Below are positions 34,232 through 43,109 of a stretch of 45,118 nt of DNA, one piece after another. This DNA is from Niallia endozanthoxylica (GTDB taxonomy: Bacteria; Bacillota; Bacilli; Bacillales; Cytobacillaceae), in the NCBI RefSeq assembly GCF_008710145.1, contig NZ_VYKL01000046.1, forward strand, positions 1 to 45,118, written 5' to 3'. Every line of letters starts with the position of its first letter. Positions within the stretch are counted from its first letter, which is position 1. A program made the translations under genes and the position numbers. The notes beneath the pieces are model-generated. The model saw only the letters and a program-made list of their open reading frames with translations. It did not search any database and had not been told where the DNA came from.

Positions 34232-34429
34232 TTAACTATTTGAAGCAAAAATAAATGAATCTGGCTTTTGTGCGTTTAATTTATCAAGCACAGAATAAAA
34301 CTGTTTGTATTCAACGATGGATAATTCACCATGTATGTATCTTCTTTGAATGTGATCTAGTAATTCATTAACATGCAATGGGTTACGATTTTTCACTTTC
34401 TCAAAATGACTCTTTAACTCTTCCAACAT
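34232..34429 (-). CDS. YppF-like small protein, copy 2
   Basis: A 65-residue paralogue of the gene at 23237-23434, identical through RNPLHVNELLD and GELSIVEYK and differing elsewhere. Function unknown. The extended -10 box TGGTATGAT (34479-34487 on the minus strand) lies about 50 bp upstream. Further upstream both genes share a weak block reading ATGTCGxTAGT on the minus strand, so a longer regulatory region may have been duplicated with the gene. Confidence 0.7.
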   Translation of the reverse strand: MLEELKSHFEKVKNRNPLHVNELLDHIQRRYIHGELSIVEYKQFYSVLDKLNAQKPDSFIFASNS

Positions 34430-34478
34430 AGTAATCCACCACTTTCTTTAAATTTTCAAACATTTATACGCAGGAAGA

Positions 34479-34487
34479 ATCATACCA
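34479..34487 (-). promoter_or_regulatory. extended -10 promoter element
   Basis: TGGTATGAT on the minus strand, the counterpart of TGTTATACT before the first YppF-like gene. The gap from here to 34864 has no convincing gene. Confidence 0.45.
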
Positions 34488-34864
34488 TGAAAAAATCACT
34501 CTTTTTTATTTTTATAATTTTCAGACTAACGACATGAATTTACAAGATTTTAGTTGTGTGAGTCGTATAAATTTGGTGCAACCTTTTCATATAAAGGTTT
34601 TTACCATTTATATGCATTCTACAAATGTCGTCGAAAAAACGATTTCTGCGCTATCTTTGTAGGATTCTCTCGAAAACTTTTTTACTTTTATACAAAAAAT
34701 TACTATCTTTCTATATACAAATATTCCAGTTCAGGAAATATCTTTTAATATTTCGGAAGCCTTGAAAATACAGAATTATTAGTTTGGAAAATAGGGTTGG
34801 CAAAATGGATAATATGAATTAAAATAAACTCTGTTTTATAAATATGTAATAAGGATGATTTGAA

Positions 34865-36238
34865 TTGGAACAACTATTACAACAAGAACTGCAAAAAAAG
34901 AAGTCCTTAAAAAGACTTCTAACCTTTCTGCTCCCATCATGTCTTGGAATCTTTCTATTTATGGTTCCGATTTCGTATAACGATAATATTACCATTCCGA
35001 TTGCCGTTTTATCCGGTCTAGTACAGGAATGGCTGGCTGACTCCTTACCGGCCATTATGACGGGAATTATTATTCTTACTCTGCTAGGTACACTATTGAT
35101 AAAAACCGTACGTCCAGCAGTGATGAATCGAAATCCGTTTTTAAAAACGCTGCTCGACGTTCCGCCCGTTTGGTTTGCTGCACGAATTCTTGGCGCAATT
35201 TTTGCCGTTTGTGTACTTTTCCAATTGGGACCAGAAATGATTTGGTCTGAGAATACGGGAGGATTGCTTCTAAATAGCCTGTTGCCTGTACTTTTCTCTG
35301 TCTTTTTATTTGCCGGCTTGTTCCTGCCGCTCCTATTGGACTTTGGTCTGCTTGAGTTGTTTGGAACGCTGCTAACAAAAATTATGCGTCCGGTTTTCAA
35401 GTTACCTGGGCGTTCGTCCATCGATTGTATTGCTTCCTGGCTTGGTGACGGAACGATTGGGGTTCTTTTAACAAGCAAGCAGTATGAGGAAGGCTATTAC
35501 ACGAAACGTGAAGCTGCTATCATTGGTACCTCTTTCTCAGTCGTATCCATTACGTTTAGCCTTGTCGTCATTTCTCAGGTTGGACTTGCTCATATGTTCG
35601 TCCCGTTTTACTTAACGATCACGGGAGCAGGATTGGCGGCTGCTTTTATCGCACCTAGAATTCCCCCGCTTTCTCGTAAAAAAGATACGTATTATGTAGA
35701 AAAACCGGATGACTATACAGAGGATCATATTCCTGAAGGTCATACGCCGCTTACATGGGGATTTGCGCAAGCACTTAAAAAGGCCGGCCATAACCGTGGT
35801 CTTCAAGCTTTCTTTATTTCCGGCGGTAAAAATGTTCTTGATATGTGGATGGGCGTGGCACCAATCGTGATGGCTCTTGGAACTCTTGCCCTAATCATTG
35901 CCGAGTATACACCGCTTTTCCAATGGCTTGGCTTGCCGTTTATTCCTTTATTAGAATTACTGCAAATTCCTGAGGCAAAAGCAGCTTCAGAAACATTGGT
36001 TGTTGGTTTTGCCGACATGTTCCTGCCATCTGTTATCGGTGCAGGGATTGAAAGCGAAATGACAAGATTTATCGTAGCATCTGTATCGGTTACACAGCTG
36101 ATTTACATGTCCGAAGTTGGGGGATTGCTGCTAGGCTCGAAAATCCCTGTTTCTTTCTGGGAGTTATTCGTGATTTTCATCCAAAGAACGTTAATCACCT
36201 TGCCAATTATTACACTTGTAGCGCATTTTCTTTTTTAA
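34865..36238 (+). CDS. YjiH-family membrane protein with Gate domains
   Basis: A 457-residue polytopic protein of the YjiH/nucleoside-recognition (Gate) family. Seen: LPSCLGIFLFMVP near the N-terminus, the gate-like helices around LPGRSSIDCIASWLGDGTIG and the C-terminal GFADMFLPSVIGAGI. The family is thought to transport small organic solutes; the substrate is unknown. The start is TTG with a weak AAGGA site. A terminator follows, so it is a single-gene unit. Confidence 0.85.
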   Translation: MEQLLQQELQKKKSLKRLLTFLLPSCLGIFLFMVPISYNDNITIPIAVLSGLVQEWLADSLPAIMTGIIILTLLGTLLIKTVRPAVMNRNPFLKTLLDVPPVWFAARILGAIFAVCVLFQLGPEMIWSENTGGLLLNSLLPVLFSVFLFAGLFLPLLLDFGLLELFGTLLTKIMRPVFKLPGRSSIDCIASWLGDGTIGVLLTSKQYEEGYYTKREAAIIGTSFSVVSITFSLVVISQVGLAHMFVPFYLTITGAGLAAAFIAPRIPPLSRKKDTYYVEKPDDYTEDHIPEGHTPLTWGFAQALKKAGHNRGLQAFFISGGKNVLDMWMGVAPIVMALGTLALIIAEYTPLFQWLGLPFIPLLELLQIPEAKAASETLVVGFADMFLPSVIGAGIESEMTRFIVASVSVTQLIYMSEVGGLLLGSKIPVSFWELFVIFIQRTLITLPIITLVAHFLF

Positions 36239-36245
36239 TAATTGA

Positions 36246-36274
36246 AACACCTCCAAAATTTGGGGGTGTTTTTT
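36246..36274 (+). terminator. intrinsic terminator
   Basis: AACACC-TCCAAA pairs with TTTGGGGGTGTT, followed by T residues. A further hairpin (GGGCTGCT/AGCAGCCC) lies near 36282-36305. Confidence 0.8.
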
Positions 36275-36441
36275 GTGATTAGGGCTGCTGGATGGCTAGC
36301 AGCCCATCATTTCATTTAGGGATTCCCTCATCATTCTTAGGAAGGACATTTTCCTTTGTCTAACATACTATTTTATCCTTTGTGACTTTTTACAGTAACA
36401 GCAGCGCCATTCTATAGGACACTCCTGAAATGAGCACTCCT

Positions 36442-36591
36442 TTATTCATCATCAATTTCGCCGTCGCCAATTTCATCTTCTTCCTCAACGTCTTCTACTT
36501 CTTCACCTTCTTCAGGCTTTTCATCATTACCGCATCCTGTTAAGGAAAATAAAGAAAAGGCAAGACAAAACATCATAAAATACTTTTTCAT
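36442..36591 (-). CDS. small acidic lipoprotein
   Basis: A 49-residue predicted lipoprotein. The signal peptide (MKKYFMMFCLAFSLFSLTGC) ends in the lipobox LTGC, and the mature part is about 30 residues, nearly all Glu, Asp and Gly. AAAGGAGG lies 9 nt before the ATG at 36591; an in-frame ATG at 36624 has no ribosome binding site. Function unknown. Confidence 0.7.
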   Translation of the reverse strand: MKKYFMMFCLAFSLFSLTGCGNDEKPEEGEEVEDVEEEDEIGDGEIDDE

Positions 36592-36682
36592 CTGGAAAAC
36601 CTCCTTTGTTTTTAAGGTTTCCAACCTGTTTAGGAATATGTAGACGATTCAGCACAGGATGAATATTAAAAACAATAGGACA

Positions 36683-37057
36683 TTACTTCAAATGCTCATT
36701 TAAAATACTTTCTTCCAACACACTGAATTTATCTCCATATACTTTCGTAATATGTTTTTCACCCCAATCGCAAAGCGAATGCAAGATTCCCTCCAAGCTC
36801 CATCCATATTCACTTAACTCATATTCCACTTTGGGTGGAACTTGATTGTAAACGATTCGATTAATCACTCCAGCTTCTTCTAATTCACGCAGCTGCTGGG
36901 TTAACATTTTTTGCGTAATAGTCGGCATCAGCTTTTTCAATTCACTTGTTCTTTTCTTTCCTCGCAATAAATGGCATAAAATCACGCATTTCCACTTGCC
37001 TCCAATCACTTCTAACGTTGCTTCTACAGATATATTGTATTTCTTCTTTTCTATCAT
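36683..37057 (-). CDS. ytcD: HxlR-family transcriptional regulator
   Basis: A 124-residue winged-helix regulator of the HxlR family, with the signature VIGGKWKCVILCHLLRGKKR near the N-terminus and the recognition region around MPTITQKMLTQQLRELEEAGVI. It contains a Cys in that signature region, which in some HxlR proteins senses electrophiles. It is divergent from an MFS transporter and an aldo-keto reductase, the same arrangement as ytcD-ytbDE of B. subtilis, and probably controls them. Confidence 0.88.
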   Translation of the reverse strand: MIEKKKYNISVEATLEVIGGKWKCVILCHLLRGKKRTSELKKLMPTITQKMLTQQLRELEEAGVINRIVYNQVPPKVEYELSEYGWSLEGILHSLCDWGEKHITKVYGDKFSVLEESILNEHLK

Positions 37058-37085
37058 AATGACCTCCCTTTTATAGATACTAAAA

Positions 37086-37123
37086 GGTACCTATATAACT
37101 TTTTGGTATCTATATTACTTTAA
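37086..37123. promoter_or_regulatory. 19-bp tandem repeats, probable HxlR operator
   Basis: GGTACCTATATAACTTTTT (37086-37104) is followed directly by GGTATCTATATTACTTTAA (37105-37123). They also form an ATAGATAC/GTATCTAT inverted repeat with sequence at 37073-37080. The site lies between the divergent regulator and transporter genes. Confidence 0.6.
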
Positions 37124-37243
37124 AGTACGTACTTCTTTTTCAAACCCATTTATTCCATAATAGCATTTGCGGGTTGAGCATAACAGTATTCATTTATATT
37201 TATAAAAAGCCAATCAACCTACAAATCAAAAGGAGGAGAGATC

Positions 37244-38458
37244 ATGTCTCTAGATAAAAAAAGAAGTACCTTTGCATTAATCGCCTTAGCGGTCAGTGCC
37301 TTTGCTATCGGCACCACAGAATTTATCAGTGTGGGGCTGCTGCCTTTAATTGCTGATGATTTACACATACCTGTTACAACAGCCGGTTTAACCGTTTCCT
37401 TATATGCTCTAGGTGCAACTTTTGGAGCACCCATTCTTACAGCCCTTACTTCGAGGATGCCACGAAAAGCTTTGCTGCTTTGGATCATGATTATTTTTAT
37501 TATCGGGAATAGTATTGCCGCGAGTGCCGGAAGTATCGGTGTTTTACTTACAGCCCGTGTAATTTCCGCCTTTTCCCATGGTGTTTTCATGTCAATCGCC
37601 TCTACGATTGCAGCTGATTTAGTACCTGAAAACCGGAGGGCCAGCGCGATTGCCTTTATGTTTACCGGTTTGACGGTAGCAACCGTTACTGGTGTCCCAT
37701 TTGGAACCTTCATCGGGCAGCAGTTTGGCTGGAGAATGGCCTTTTTAGTCATTGTTACAGTCGGTATCATTGCACTGATTGCCAACCATTTTCTTGTTCC
37801 TTCTGATTTAAGAAAAGGAAATCGAACAACACTTCGTGACCAGATTAAATTAGTGACAAACGGCCGCTTGCTGCTTGTCTTTATGATTACTGTATTAGGC
37901 TATGGAGGAACCTTCGTTGTCTTTACTTATTTATCACTAATCCTGCAGAATATAACAGGTTTCAAGGAAGGAACAGTTGCCTTCATTCTGCTTCTTTACG
38001 GGATTGCCATCGCCATTGGCAACATGGTAGGAGGAAAGGTTTCAAACAAAAACCCCATTCAAGCCTTATTTTATATGTTTATCGTTCAAGCTGTTGTATT
38101 GGTGATATTGCTGTTTACGGCTCCATTTAAAATGGCAGGTTTACTGACCATTTTCTTAATGGGCCTTCTAGCTTTTATGAATGTACCAGGTTTGCAAGTA
38201 TATGTGGTCATGCTGGCCGAACGATTTGTTCCGACTGCCGTTGATGTGGCATCAGCGATTAATATTGCTGCATTTAATGCTGGGATTGCCATCGGATCCT
38301 TTTTAGGCGGCATTGTTACTGATTCCATTGGGCTCATTCACACCACCTGGATTGGGGCACTGATGGTACTAGCAGCTGTCATTCTTACAGGATGGAGCTC
38401 AAGCCTTGAAAGGAAAGATCAAGGAGACGTTGAAACACTGACTGAACAGGTGTGTTAA
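37244..38458 (+). CDS. ytbD: MFS transporter, YtbD type (DHA1)
   Basis: A 404-residue twelve-helix transporter. Helix 1 carries the AIGTTEFISVGLLP signature of the sugar/drug efflux branch (YdhP, AraJ, YtbD). Other motifs are the intracellular loop SRMPRK and the helix-4 segment ARVISAFSHGVFMSIAS. It is expected to export small toxic or metabolic compounds. AAAGGAGGAG precedes the ATG. It is the first gene of an operon with the reductase ytbE, 56 bp downstream. Confidence 0.88.
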   Translation: MSLDKKRSTFALIALAVSAFAIGTTEFISVGLLPLIADDLHIPVTTAGLTVSLYALGATFGAPILTALTSRMPRKALLLWIMIIFIIGNSIAASAGSIGVLLTARVISAFSHGVFMSIASTIAADLVPENRRASAIAFMFTGLTVATVTGVPFGTFIGQQFGWRMAFLVIVTVGIIALIANHFLVPSDLRKGNRTTLRDQIKLVTNGRLLLVFMITVLGYGGTFVVFTYLSLILQNITGFKEGTVAFILLLYGIAIAIGNMVGGKVSNKNPIQALFYMFIVQAVVLVILLFTAPFKMAGLLTIFLMGLLAFMNVPGLQVYVVMLAERFVPTAVDVASAINIAAFNAGIAIGSFLGGIVTDSIGLIHTTWIGALMVLAAVILTGWSSSLERKDQGDVETLTEQVC

Positions 38459-38514
38459 TTGTTTTTGACTAATTTTTTAAAAAATAATAATTAATAATCG
38501 GAGGTCTATTCAAA

Positions 38515-39357
38515 ATGATTCAAAATTTAGAAGATACTACTACATTGCATAATGGTGTTAAAATGCCTTGGCTTGGTATCGGGGTATTTAAAGTAGAAGA
38601 AGGTCCAGAATTAGTGCATGCCGTCAAATTTGCCATCAAGCATGGATATCGCAGTATTGATACAGCTGCCATTTATGAAAATGAAGAAGGGGTTGGGCTG
38701 GCGATTCGTGAAGGGATGCAAGAATCCGGCATCTCCAGGGAAGAGTTATTTATCACATCAAAGGTGTGGAATTCCGATTTAGGCTACGAATCTACTTTGG
38801 CAGCCTATGAAACCAGCCTAAAGAAACTTGGGCTAGATTATTTAGATTTATACCTGATTCACTGGCCTGTGGAAGGGAAATATTTAGAGGCATGGCGTGC
38901 CTTAGAAACACTATATAAGGAAGGCCGTGTAAAAGCGATTGGTGTCAGCAACTTCCAGGTGCATCATCTTAAAGAATTATTGAAAACGGCAGAAATCAAA
39001 CCAATGATCAATCAGGTAGAATACCACCCTCGTTTAACCCAGAAGGAAGTTCAAGCCTTTTGTTTAAAAAACAACATTCAGCTAGAAGCTTGGTCACCTT
39101 TGATGCAGGGCCAGTTATTGGACCATCCTGTTTTACAGGATATAGCCAATAAATATAATAAGTCGATTGCCCAGATTATTATACGATGGGATCGGCAAAA
39201 CGGTGTGATTACCATTCCAAAATCGACGAAGGAACAACGGATTTTAGAGAACGCAACTATATTTGATTTTAAGCTGACGACGGAAGAGATGGCAGCAATA
39301 GATAACTTAAATCTAAATCTTCGAGTTGGGCCTGATCCTGATAACTTTGATTTTTAA
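38515..39357 (+). CDS. ytbE: aldo-keto reductase, YtbE type
   Basis: A 280-residue NADPH-dependent reductase with the aldo-keto reductase barrel. The catalytic tetrad is complete: Asp49, Tyr54, Lys83 and His116. Cofactor-binding motifs IGVSNFQVHHL and IPKSTKEQRILEN are present. The family reduces aldehydes and ketones such as methylglyoxal. Its place after ytbD under an HxlR regulator suggests a carbonyl or electrophile detoxification unit. Confidence 0.92.
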   Translation: MIQNLEDTTTLHNGVKMPWLGIGVFKVEEGPELVHAVKFAIKHGYRSIDTAAIYENEEGVGLAIREGMQESGISREELFITSKVWNSDLGYESTLAAYETSLKKLGLDYLDLYLIHWPVEGKYLEAWRALETLYKEGRVKAIGVSNFQVHHLKELLKTAEIKPMINQVEYHPRLTQKEVQAFCLKNNIQLEAWSPLMQGQLLDHPVLQDIANKYNKSIAQIIIRWDRQNGVITIPKSTKEQRILENATIFDFKLTTEEMAAIDNLNLNLRVGPDPDNFDF

Positions 39358-39368
39358 ATAGAAACAAA

Positions 39369-39400
39369 AGCCAGCAGCTGTTTTCCGTCAGCTGCTGGCT
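39369..39400 (+). terminator. 12-bp hairpin after ytbE
   Basis: AGCCAGCAGCTG pairs exactly with CAGCTGCTGGCT around an 8-nt loop. There is no T run, so it may only stabilise the mRNA end. The 318-bp gap 39358-39675 also holds the GGGGGACTGTCCCCC-type repeats listed separately. Confidence 0.55.
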
Positions 39401-39507
39401 AAGCGCAGTATATAAAAATATAGAAGGAAAAGAAATAAACCGATGGAAAAAAACCCGCCAAACGGGAGTAAGAATAAGACTCAGTCTAGGTAAAGCATTA
39501 AAGCAAT

Positions 39508-39562
39508 GGGGGAAAGTCCCCCACTCTGGTAAAGCGTTAAATCAGCGGGGGACTGTCCCCCG
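39508..39562. repeat. two further GGGGGACNGTCCCCC-type palindromes
   Basis: GGGGGAAAGTCCCCC (39508-39522) and CGGGGGACTGTCCCCCG (39546-39562), each preceded by AAAGC-type words and separated by TGGTAAAGCGTTAA. They belong to the same family as the copies at 26998 and 30331. A partial third unit (CAGCAGGGGGCCCACCCC) follows at about 39582. Confidence 0.7.
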
Positions 39563-39675
39563 TCATGGTAAAGCGTTAATCCAGCAGGGGGCCCACCCCT
39601 TTAAACTTTGTTTGACCTTTTAGTCCCCTGTTGGATTAGGCTTTTATATATGAACCGTAATAATATTTAATCTTA

Positions 39676-41187
39676 TTATACGGTTGCTGGTACTTTTTGA
39701 AGCATCGTGCCGTTTTTGGCAAAGTTGGTGTGCCATGAGAAGGCTTTTTCTAGAACATGAGGGGTTTGACCGCCTCTTGTTAGCGCTTCCTCAAAGTACT
39801 CACGTAATTGGTCACGATACATTGGATGTGCGCAGTTTTCGATGATGACTTCGACTCTTTCTCTTGGAGCTAATCCGCGTAAGTCTGCATATCCTTGTTC
39901 TGTTACAATGACATCCACATCGTGCTCCGTATGATCTACGTGAGAAACGAATGGTACGATACTGGAAATATTTCCGCCCTTTGCAATGGATTTTGTTACA
40001 AAGATAGCTAAGCGGGCATTTCTGGCAAAATCTCCTGATCCGCCAATTCCATTCATCATTTTGGAACCTAATACATGAGTCGAGTTGACATTTCCGTAAA
40101 TATCTAATTCTAAAGCCGTATTAATAGAAATTAATCCGAGTCGGCGGATGATTTCAGGATGATTGGAAATCTCCTGTGGACGCATGATTAATTTATCACG
40201 GTATTTTTCAAAGTTGTTAAATACTTGCCCCATTTTCCCCTCAGAAAGTGTAATGGAACAGCAGGAAGCAAAGCTAACTTTACCGGCATCGATTAAATCA
40301 AATACCGCATCCTGTAACACCTCTGAGTATACTTCTAAGTTTTCAAACTCTGAATCTAGCATGCCATGAAGGACGGCATTTGCTACGGAACCAATACCCG
40401 ATTGTAATGGTGCCAACTTTTTAGTTAAACGACCTGCTTCTACCTCACTTCGCAGGAAGCTGATTAAATACTGAGCCATCATTTGTGTTTCTTCATCAGG
40501 CTGAACGATCGTGGATGGAGAGTCCTGTTGATTCGTAAACACAATTCCCTTTACTTTTTCAATATCAACCGGAATGCCGATGGTACCGATTCGATCATCC
40601 GGCTTGACAAGAGGCAGTGGCTGACGATCGCCTTGTTTTCCAGGCTCATACAAATCATGAAGGCCTTCTAGTTGTCGGGATTGAGCCATATTAATTTCAA
40701 TAATGATGGATTTAGCATGTAAAGCAAAGGTTAAGGAATTTCCTACAGATGTTGTTGGGATGACCATTCCATCTTCAGTGATGGCAATGGCTTCTAAGAT
40801 TGCCACGTCAATATCTAATACATTCGCACGAATCAACTCAACTGTATGGGAAAGATGCTGATCTACAAATAAAAATTCTCCTTGGTTAATCCCTTTACGC
40901 ATCGTAGCATCTGCTTGGAAAGGTAATCTCTTTCCAATAATGCCTGCTTCCGCAAATAGTTTATCAACATCAGAACCTAAAGAAGCTCCTGTATACACAT
41001 TCACTTTAAAAGAATCATCATCCTTCACTCGATTGACAAGTGCGATTGGAACAGCCTTTGCGTCACCTGCACGAGTAAAGCCACTTAGGCCTAACGTCAT
41101 TCCATTTACAATCCAAGATGCCGCTTCATCAGGTGTAACAACGCGGTCTTTTAGACGTTGGTCTCTAATACGCTCCAAATTCTCCAT
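39676..41187 (-). CDS. succinate/acetate CoA-transferase (acetyl-CoA hydrolase family)
   Basis: A 503-residue class I CoA-transferase of the AarC/Cat1/YgfH subfamily. Glu289 in EVYSEVLQD matches the catalytic glutamate that forms the glutamyl-CoA intermediate. Conserved glycine-rich segments include GLSGFTRAGDAKAVP, SVGNSLTF, PLQSGIGSVANAV and GIGGSGDFARNA. It moves CoA between succinate, acetate or related short acids, linking acetate use or overflow to the TCA cycle. A LytTR-domain regulator gene follows upstream on the same strand (131-bp gap) and is a likely controller. Confidence 0.9.
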   Translation of the reverse strand: MENLERIRDQRLKDRVVTPDEAASWIVNGMTLGLSGFTRAGDAKAVPIALVNRVKDDDSFKVNVYTGASLGSDVDKLFAEAGIIGKRLPFQADATMRKGINQGEFLFVDQHLSHTVELIRANVLDIDVAILEAIAITEDGMVIPTTSVGNSLTFALHAKSIIIEINMAQSRQLEGLHDLYEPGKQGDRQPLPLVKPDDRIGTIGIPVDIEKVKGIVFTNQQDSPSTIVQPDEETQMMAQYLISFLRSEVEAGRLTKKLAPLQSGIGSVANAVLHGMLDSEFENLEVYSEVLQDAVFDLIDAGKVSFASCCSITLSEGKMGQVFNNFEKYRDKLIMRPQEISNHPEIIRRLGLISINTALELDIYGNVNSTHVLGSKMMNGIGGSGDFARNARLAIFVTKSIAKGGNISSIVPFVSHVDHTEHDVDVIVTEQGYADLRGLAPRERVEVIIENCAHPMYRDQLREYFEEALTRGGQTPHVLEKAFSWHTNFAKNGTMLQKVPATV

Positions 41188-41318
41188 ATTTAATCCCTCT
41201 CTTAATGACTAGATAGTTATTATTTTACTGATTCATGTCATTAACAGTAGATTTTTGGCACACAATACTAAATTTTCAGAATAAAACAGCGAAATTCGAC
41301 GCTCAAACAGGAACTTTT

Positions 41319-41963
41319 TTAGAACCCCAACAGTTTTCGGAAGTAACTGGAATATGATTGGCTGACAGGCACCCGCTCTCCATTATCCATTGAAAGCACA
41401 AACGTGGAATGGGTATCAGGATAGATTGCCTCTATATGATTGACATTGACAATAAAAGAACGATGGCAGCGAATAAAGGAATCCTTTGGAAGCAGGTATT
41501 CAAATTCCTGTAACGTGTTTTTGTGCGTTCCCGTTATCTGTCCGGAATAGACAGTCGTCTTCTTATCCTTGGCCTCCATATACACAACCTTTGCAAAAGG
41601 AATCGGAATCCAGCCGTCATTTGTTTTCACGGTCACAACTGATTTGCCATCTGCTAAAGCAGGATAAATGGCTGTAACGCATCCTTCAAGCTGTCCATCA
41701 TGAAAAATAGGCATAGCCATTCCATGATAAGGAACTCCAAATATATCCCGGTTGATAAACTCGGAGACTTTCTGCTCCATTTGCATCGCTTTATATGCCA
41801 TCGTTCCTTCCTTTACAGGGTCACCTTCTTTGATTTTTAAATCAATTCGTTTACTCGGGCGGTAGTACATATATTCGTTCTTGTTCGATACGGCAATCGA
41901 AATTTCATCTGAAAAAACCTCACCAATCACATCTAATAATGAACCTAGGGTTATATCTTTCAT
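41319..41963 (-). CDS. LytTR-family DNA-binding regulator with N-terminal sensor-like domain
   Basis: A 214-residue transcription factor. Residues 1-105 look like a PAS/GAF-type sensing fold (EISIAVSNKNEYMYYRPS, PYHGMAMPIFHDGQLEGCVTAIYP). The C-terminal 100 residues are a LytTR domain, with KVVYMEAKDKKTTVY and FIRCHRSFIVNVNHIEAIYP. It lacks the receiver domain of LytR/AlgR response regulators, so it probably senses a small ligand directly. It is transcribed towards the CoA-transferase. GAGGTGAT precedes the ATG. The gap 41964-42292 holds an AT-rich promoter region and a terminator. Confidence 0.88.
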   Translation of the reverse strand: MKDITLGSLLDVIGEVFSDEISIAVSNKNEYMYYRPSKRIDLKIKEGDPVKEGTMAYKAMQMEQKVSEFINRDIFGVPYHGMAMPIFHDGQLEGCVTAIYPALADGKSVVTVKTNDGWIPIPFAKVVYMEAKDKKTTVYSGQITGTHKNTLQEFEYLLPKDSFIRCHRSFIVNVNHIEAIYPDTHSTFVLSMDNGERVPVSQSYSSYFRKLLGF

Positions 41964-42191
41964 CGCGGGATCACCTCGATTATTATTATACTATTATTGA
42001 AAAAAACAAGCATTTAGAAAATGAAACAGCAGATGTTTTGTTCAAATTAGATTCTTTATTGATGTATAGTTTTTGAGGACTAGAAGCTGCAGGATTGGGT
42101 AATGCTTATTTGGATTTTTCGGATATGAACTATCTGTATTATGATTATTTTTTCAGTTGCTGCGCTAGTTGACCACCAAAAGACATGTAAA

Positions 42192-42244
42192 AAAACTGAG
42201 CTTAACCTTTTTATACTAAAGGTTCAGAACTCAGTTTTCTTTTT
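42192..42244. terminator. bidirectional terminator
   Basis: AAAACTGAG pairs with CTCAGTTTT, with AACCTT/AAGGTT inside. T runs occur on both strands. It ends the minus-strand sorbitol operon, whose last gene stops at 42293. Confidence 0.75.
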
Positions 42245-42292
42245 ATTCTTCATTCGAAAGCAAGAGAGCCGTCCCTCCGCTTCCACAAACAA

Positions 42293-43072
42293 TTATTTTA
42301 ATAAGCCGCATAGGCGGAGGCCGTTTTGGATGCCGTCCTCGTCGTGGGAACTGGTTATGTAGGAGGCAGACTGCTTTAGTATTTCAGTGGCATTTCCCAT
42401 TGCGACTGGGTGTTTGACAAGATCAAACATTTCGAGGTCATTTAAGCCATCGCCGAAGGCATAAGTATTCTCCAGCGATAACTTTTTCAAGGACAGAAGC
42501 TGTTTGATTCCAGTCGCTTTTGATGTACCAGCAGGATATATATCACAGCCGTATGGTGAGTTCCGTACAAATTGGAAATATGGAAACTGTTCCTGATAGT
42601 GAATTTCTTCACCGATTTCACAGAAAATCAACATTAAATGAATCGGCTCATTTTCATAGAGACAGCTGTCAACCACCGGATACTCGCCGCCAACCCGCAC
42701 GTAATTTTTTCGGATTAGTTCAGAGTCTTCGGCAGTAACCGTTATTTTCTCAGCATTATAGAAAGCCATGTCGTGGCCATTGCGGGAAGCCTCAGCATGC
42801 AGTGCGGTTACTTCTTCTACTAGTAACGGATTTTCGTAGATTACTTCTCCGTTATACATGACATATTGTCCGTTCATCGCAACGCAGGAAGTAATCCCGG
42901 TCGCTTCGAGAACGTATTCAATTTCATGGATAGCTCGTCCGGTTGCAATCACCGGCTCTGCTCCCCCTTCACGGATTTTTTTAATTGCTTCAACCGAGCT
43001 TGCCGCTACCTGTAATTGACTCGTTAACAGAGTCCCATCTAAATCAAAAAATATAACTGGTTTATCTGCCAT
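42293..43072 (-). CDS. Cof-type HAD-IIB family phosphatase
   Basis: A 259-residue cytoplasmic HAD phosphatase. Motif I is FFDLDGTLL (nucleophile Asp10, acid/base Asp12), motif II lies in VIATGR, the motif III Lys in TSKATGIKQL and motif IV is FGDGLNDLEMF. The cap between motifs II and III is of the IIB type. Such enzymes dephosphorylate sugar phosphates or cofactors. It lies 37 bp after the aldolase gene in what looks like the sorbitol operon, so a sugar phosphate is a reasonable but unproven substrate. Confidence 0.88.
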   Translation of the reverse strand: MADKPVIFFDLDGTLLTSQLQVAASSVEAIKKIREGGAEPVIATGRAIHEIEYVLEATGITSCVAMNGQYVMYNGEVIYENPLLVEEVTALHAEASRNGHDMAFYNAEKITVTAEDSELIRKNYVRVGGEYPVVDSCLYENEPIHLMLIFCEIGEEIHYQEQFPYFQFVRNSPYGCDIYPAGTSKATGIKQLLSLKKLSLENTYAFGDGLNDLEMFDLVKHPVAMGNATEILKQSASYITSSHDEDGIQNGLRLCGLLK

Positions 43073-43109
43073 TTTTCCCCTCCCAAATTACTCTTATTTT
43101 GATTGATTT

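Noticed and set aside
34554..34748. 64-codon + strand ORF rich in Tyr, Phe and Lys
   Set aside because: No ribosome binding site and amino-acid use typical of translated AT-rich intergenic sequence.
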